Source: Dehalococcoidia bacterium (lineage in GTDB: Bacteria > Chloroflexota > Dehalococcoidia > Plut-88900). Taken from it: a stretch of DNA of 8,284 nucleotides. The notes under the pieces were generated by a model. That model worked only from the letters and a program-made list of their open reading frames with translations, searched no databases and had not been told where the DNA came from. Below are positions 5,718-8,284 of this stretch, piece after piece (position 1 is the stretch's first letter; each line of letters starts with the position of its first letter). The translations under genes were made by a program, and so were the position numbers. Location of the stretch: the NCBI GenBank assembly GCA_012270635.1, contig JAAXHX010000117.1:1-8284 (forward strand), given 5' to 3'.

Positions 5718-6680
5718 ATGCCCAGACCAATCATCCTGGACGTGGACGCCGGCGTGGACGATGCCTTGGCGATACTCTTGGCCCTGGCCTCGCCGGAGGT
5801 GGAAGTGGTCGGGATTACGACGGTGAGCGGAAACGCTCACGTGGACAAGTGCACCGAGAACGTGCTGCGCATATTGTCGTTCGTGGATGCGGGGAAGAGG
5901 CCGCGGGTGTACAAGGGGGAGTCGGCGCCGCTGGTGAAGGAACTGTACACGGCGGCCGCGGTGCACGGGGAGGACGGGCTGGGGGACCTGGGAGACGACT
6001 ACTACCCAGACCTGGACAGTGGGCTGGTGTCGGGGAGGGGAGCCGTGGAAGCGATGGCGGAGATTGTTTCGGGCAGGGCGGGAGAGGTGACGATAGTGGC
6101 CACGGGCCCCGTGACCAACGTGGCCAGGGCGATACAGGACTACCCGCAGGAGATCTCCAAGGTGAGGGAGATGGTGGTAATGGGGGGGGCGGTGGACGAG
6201 GCGGGGAACATCGAGCCGCTGTACGCGGCGGAGTTCAACACCTACGTTGACCCCGAGGCCCTGGAGGTGCTACTGGAGTCGGGGATAAGGACGACCCTCG
6301 TGCCTACGGATGCGACCCACGGGATCCCGTTGATGAGGAGCGCGGCGCGGGAATGGTTCGTCGAGAGAGGGGGCAGAGCTGGGCGCTTCGCATACGACTG
6401 CTGCCAGGTCTTCATGGAGTTCACGCTGGAGCACGACGGGTTCGACGGAGCGTACATGCACGACCCGATGGCGACGGCGGTGGTAATCGACCCGACGTTG
6501 ATGACGGCCGCACCCCGAAGGCTGCACGTGGAGACGAGAGAAGGACTGACGAGGGGAATGACGGCGCCCTACCGGGCCCCGGGGAGCGAGCAGTCGCACC
6601 CGAACTGCCGGGTGGCGTCCCGGGTGGATGGAGAGAGGTTCCTGGAGATGCTGCTATCGAGGGTCGGGGGGCTGGGATGA
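5718..6680 (+). CDS. Inosine/uridine-preferring nucleoside hydrolase (IUNH family)
   Basis: 320 aa from the chosen start. Family enzymes hydrolyse the N-glycosidic bond of ribonucleosides to base and ribose, using a bound Ca2+. The N-terminal DVDAGVDDA (8-16) is the metal/ribose cluster; Asp10, Asp14 and Asp15 fall at the same numbers as in the Crithidia enzyme. Also seen: SGNAHVDKCTENVLRIL (37-53), HGEDGLGD (83-90), ATGPVTNVARA (128-138), AEFNTYVDPEA (171-181) and MHDPMATAVVID (247-258), whose Asp249 completes metal binding and whose His248 matches the leaving-group His. PNCRVASRVDGERFLEMLL (295-313) is the usual family C-terminus. The ATG at 5718 is chosen because GGAGGA (5705-5710) is 7 nt upstream and homology starts there; in-frame TTG/ATG codons at 5661, 5691 and 5703 lack this. 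Divergent from ribokinase, with which it forms a salvage route. The canonical DxDPG has Ala for Pro. Base preference cannot be predicted. Confidence 0.92.
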   Translation: MPRPIILDVDAGVDDALAILLALASPEVEVVGITTVSGNAHVDKCTENVLRILSFVDAGKRPRVYKGESAPLVKELYTAAAVHGEDGLGDLGDDYYPDLDSGLVSGRGAVEAMAEIVSGRAGEVTIVATGPVTNVARAIQDYPQEISKVREMVVMGGAVDEAGNIEPLYAAEFNTYVDPEALEVLLESGIRTTLVPTDATHGIPLMRSAAREWFVERGGRAGRFAYDCCQVFMEFTLEHDGFDGAYMHDPMATAVVIDPTLMTAAPRRLHVETREGLTRGMTAPYRAPGSEQSHPNCRVASRVDGERFLEMLLSRVGGLG

Positions 6681-6693
6681 GCAGGGAACGGGC

Positions 6694-7551
6694 GTGTTGA
6701 AGAGGCTCCTGTCCGACTACAGGTGGGAGCTTTGGCTCTTCTTCGTAGCGCCGGCGATCGCATCCGCGGTGGCATTGGGGACAATCTATGCGATCCCATC
6801 GTCCGACTCGACAGGCTTCCGTTACATGACGAGGTCTCTTTCGTACTACATAGCATGGCTAGTCCTGATGGGGACATCGTATCGGTGGGTCAGTCGTTCG
6901 GGGCGTGACCTGCTCAGACTTGCCTGGCAGTATTCACTGGCGGCAGCGCCCCTGTGGATAGCCTACACGCTGACGATAACCTGGATTTATGGAAGCGAAT
7001 TTGAATGGATAGGGTTCGGGGAAGGTGAGAGGAATCCAGCTTGGTTGACGCTGCTGTGGTGGGCATGGCATGCGATGGCTCTTGTGATATTAGTGTGTCT
7101 TGCCAGGTGGGCTTCACGGAACGGGTTCGATAAAGCGCTGGTCCTAATCGGCGTAGTGGCCTTTCCGGGGATTGACTTCTTCGCTGCAGTCCATACGGGC
7201 GGAGCTGGGTACTTCCCTGGGGTGACGGCGCTCAAGGCGCTATTGAGTTTCATTGCGATATGGGCGTTACATAACGGGAGTGCAGGAAAAGGTGTTGGTT
7301 GGAAGGGGATAGGCGTGCTGTTTGCAGCGGCTGTAGTGGCATATGGTTTGCCGTATGCGGCTCTAGATATCGAGAATTCAGTCCTCTACGACCCCCCGAT
7401 TCTAGGTTCTTTCTACAACTGGATGTACAAACTCATTCCGGTGGCCGCCTGCTACGGAGTTGCAATCCTGGCAGCGTATCTGCTCAGGGTGCGGATATCT
7501 AAAGAAGGGTGTCTGCCCCAGAAGGCGGTGGGCCCACCGACGCTGCTCTAA
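6694..7551 (+). CDS. Unrecognised polytopic membrane protein
   Basis: I do not recognise the family. 285 aa from GTG 6694, with AGGGA at 6683-6687 spaced 6 nt; a TTG at 6697 is the alternative. A start at 6628 is unlikely because it would overlap the hydrolase by 53 bp with soluble residues and no ribosome site. About eight hydrophobic spans are visible: roughly 13-34, 49-66, 79-99, 117-138, 147-167, 177-193, 205-224 and 246-265. Loops are short and the protein is rich in Trp and Tyr. Possibly notable are the polar or charged residues in or beside spans (FPGIDFFAAVHTGG at 157-170, YAALDIENSVLYDPP at 221-235). It starts 13 bp after the hydrolase stop, so cotranscription is likely. Its base composition is unlike its neighbours: 31/60 GC at 7081-7140 and 29/60 at 7321-7380, against 42/60 at 3301-3360. 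That hints at another origin or weaker codon selection. A transport role beside the nucleoside genes is only a guess. Confidence 0.7.
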   Translation: MLKRLLSDYRWELWLFFVAPAIASAVALGTIYAIPSSDSTGFRYMTRSLSYYIAWLVLMGTSYRWVSRSGRDLLRLAWQYSLAAAPLWIAYTLTITWIYGSEFEWIGFGEGERNPAWLTLLWWAWHAMALVILVCLARWASRNGFDKALVLIGVVAFPGIDFFAAVHTGGAGYFPGVTALKALLSFIAIWALHNGSAGKGVGWKGIGVLFAAAVVAYGLPYAALDIENSVLYDPPILGSFYNWMYKLIPVAACYGVAILAAYLLRVRISKEGCLPQKAVGPPTLL

Positions 7552-8096
7552 TGCGGAGGTTGAGGGGTCTCTTCGTAGCGAGCGAGGACGAATAGGAGGG
7601 AGCTGAGGCGGTTCAGATAGCGGGGGATCTCGGTGTTGGTGAGGAGGCCCGAGTCCATCAGCTCGACGGCGCGGCGCTCGGCGCGACGGACAGTGGAACG
7701 GGCAAGGTCTATGGCAGCCCCCGCCGGGGAGCCTCCGGGCATGATGAACTCCCGAGGCGGCTCGATCTTGGCGGTGAGGTCATCGGTGATTTCCTCCAGC
7801 TTGTCGACCATGTCGGGGGTGACTTTCTGGAAGTGCTGGAGGAACTTGGGGTAGAAGTCGGTGTCGATGGCGATCTCGCCACCGACGGTGAAGGCCTCCT
7901 TCTGGAGGCCGAGCAGGATTTCCCCCACGTCCTGCTTTGATGTGAGGGCGCGCCCGAGGCCCATGGCGGATACGGCCTCGTCGAGGGCGCCGTAGGCTTC
8001 GCAACGGGGGTCGGCCTTGGAGACGCGTCCGCCGTAGAGGAGGCCGGTCTGGCCGCCGTCGCCGAATCGGGTGTACATGGGAGGGGTCTTGGGCAT
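7548..8096 (-). CDS. Cob(I)alamin adenosyltransferase, PduO type
   Basis: 182 aa; transfers the 5'-deoxyadenosyl group of ATP to cob(I)alamin to give coenzyme B12 (adenosylcobalamin), in the cytosol. Diagnostic motifs: YTRFGDGGQTGLLYGGRVSK (8-27, ATP loop), RCEAYGALDEAVSAMG (31-46), EFIMPGGSPAGAAIDLAR (116-133), RRAERR (137-142) and RYLNRLSSLLFVLAR (159-173). By spacing, Phe117, Arg133 and Arg137 fit the L. reuteri PduO residues Phe112, Arg128 and Arg132, where the Phe helps make four-coordinate cobalamin. The length is normal for a single-domain PduO/MMAB-type enzyme. No B12-dependent mutase is in view, so its client enzyme is elsewhere. It ends tail-to-tail with the membrane protein gene, overlapping it by 4 bp. 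The start at 8096 has no ribosome site but sits 7 nt after a TATAAT box, suggesting a leaderless message; Met7 is an alternative. Confidence 0.93.
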   Translation of the reverse strand: MPKTPPMYTRFGDGGQTGLLYGGRVSKADPRCEAYGALDEAVSAMGLGRALTSKQDVGEILLGLQKEAFTVGGEIAIDTDFYPKFLQHFQKVTPDMVDKLEEITDDLTAKIEPPREFIMPGGSPAGAAIDLARSTVRRAERRAVELMDSGLLTNTEIPRYLNRLSSLLFVLARYEETPQPPH

Positions 8097-8102
8097 GGGT
8101 GA

Positions 8103-8111
8103 ATTATAGCA
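8103..8111 (-). promoter_or_regulatory. Extended -10 promoter for the adenosyltransferase gene (leaderless)
   Basis: On the - strand the bases read TGCTATAAT: a consensus -10 (TATAAT, 8108-8103) with the TGn extension. Six nucleotides (TCACCC) separate it from the A of ATG at 8096, so transcription should begin at or next to the start codon. No -35 match is obvious about 17 bp upstream, as is common for extended -10 promoters. Confidence 0.6.
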
Positions 8112-8142
8112 AGAAGGGGAGGGGAAACCCTCACCCCCTTGG

Positions 8143-8179
8143 TCCCCCTCTCCCTTAGGGCCATCAAGGGAGAGGGGGA
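8143..8179. repeat. Strong hairpin with 14-bp perfect stem, dispersed-repeat type
   Basis: The arm TCCCCCTCTCCCTT (8143-8156) pairs perfectly with AAGGGAGAGGGGGA (8166-8179) around a 9-nt loop. Pyrimidine-rich on one side and purine-rich on the other, it resembles the CCCTCTCCC...GGGAGAGGG elements found in many copies in some genomes (from memory). It lies upstream of the adenosyltransferase promoter. It could be a mobile REP-like element or a terminator for a gene reading in from the right; no T-run supports the latter. Confidence 0.55.
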
Positions 8180-8191
8180 AAGAAGAATAGG

Positions 8192-8210
8192 GGCGCGCCA
8201 GAGGCGCGTC
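8192..8210. repeat. GC-rich 8-bp-stem hairpin
   Basis: GGCGCGCC (8192-8199) pairs with GGCGCGTC (8203-8210), with one G-U pair and a 3-nt AGA loop. It stands 12 bp from the preceding hairpin. A further 8-bp inverted repeat, GACCGGCT (8214-8221) and AGCCGGTC (8263-8270), follows. I see no supported gene between 8112 and the window end. Confidence 0.4.
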
Positions 8211-8284
8211 TATGACCGGCTCGGGGGGCGGGATGGCGGAGATAGGGGTGGGAGATGAGCCTAGCCGGTCTTGAGGTTGGTGAG

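Noticed and set aside
8261..8284. Possible end of a - strand gene (LTNLKTG then stop) running in from the right edge
   Set aside because: Seven codons are too few to tell from chance, and nothing else supports it.
8097..8284. Cobalamin riboswitch upstream of the adenosyltransferase
   Set aside because: The predicted transcription start is at the ATG and I see no B12-box-like conserved core; the hairpins here look like dispersed repeats.

Overview
The window is 8.3 kb of GC-rich bacterial chromosome, dense in genes, with glycine written mostly as GGG so that coding strands are rich in G. The gene content (paired family III CoA-transferases, SDR, crotonase, PfkB kinase, PduO-type adenosyltransferase) and the small TTCGACAAGCTCA-type palindrome suggest an uncultured environmental lineage such as Chloroflexota (Dehalococcoidia/SAR202-like). 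That placement is inference and has not been tested. I see no rRNA, tRNA, CRISPR array, transposase or phage gene.

Left part (1-4633, all + strand). The window opens inside a class III PLP aminotransferase related to glutamate-1-semialdehyde aminomutase; its first codon is the PLP lysine. A 134-bp spacer follows, packed with three inverted repeats. Then comes a tight four-gene operon: two different CaiB/BaiF family III CoA-transferase genes (3 bp apart), a short-chain dehydrogenase and an enoyl-CoA hydratase (overlapping by 10 bp). The first CoA-transferase has Gln where the catalytic Asp should be, while the second keeps the Asp. Together they look like one two-subunit enzyme. The operon reads as a catabolic module: a carboxylate is activated by CoA transfer, an enoyl-CoA is hydrated, and a hydroxyacyl intermediate is oxidised with NAD. 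The substrate cannot be read from the sequence.

Middle part (4634-7551). A ribokinase on the - strand runs towards the operon, with a REP-like palindrome between their ends. It is divergent from an inosine/uridine-type nucleoside hydrolase on the + strand. Together these can salvage ribonucleosides: the hydrolase frees base and ribose, and the kinase makes ribose 5-phosphate. The ribokinase fold clearly begins upstream of its first ATG, which suggests an AUC start behind a perfect Shine-Dalgarno sequence. Downstream of the hydrolase is an unrecognised membrane protein with about eight membrane spans and visibly lower GC.

Right part (7548-8284, - strand). A PduO-type cob(I)alamin adenosyltransferase ends in a 4-bp tail-to-tail overlap with the membrane protein gene. 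Its start codon lies exactly where transcription should begin from an extended -10 promoter, so its mRNA is probably leaderless. The last ~190 bp are non-coding as far as I can tell and hold strong hairpins of dispersed-repeat type.
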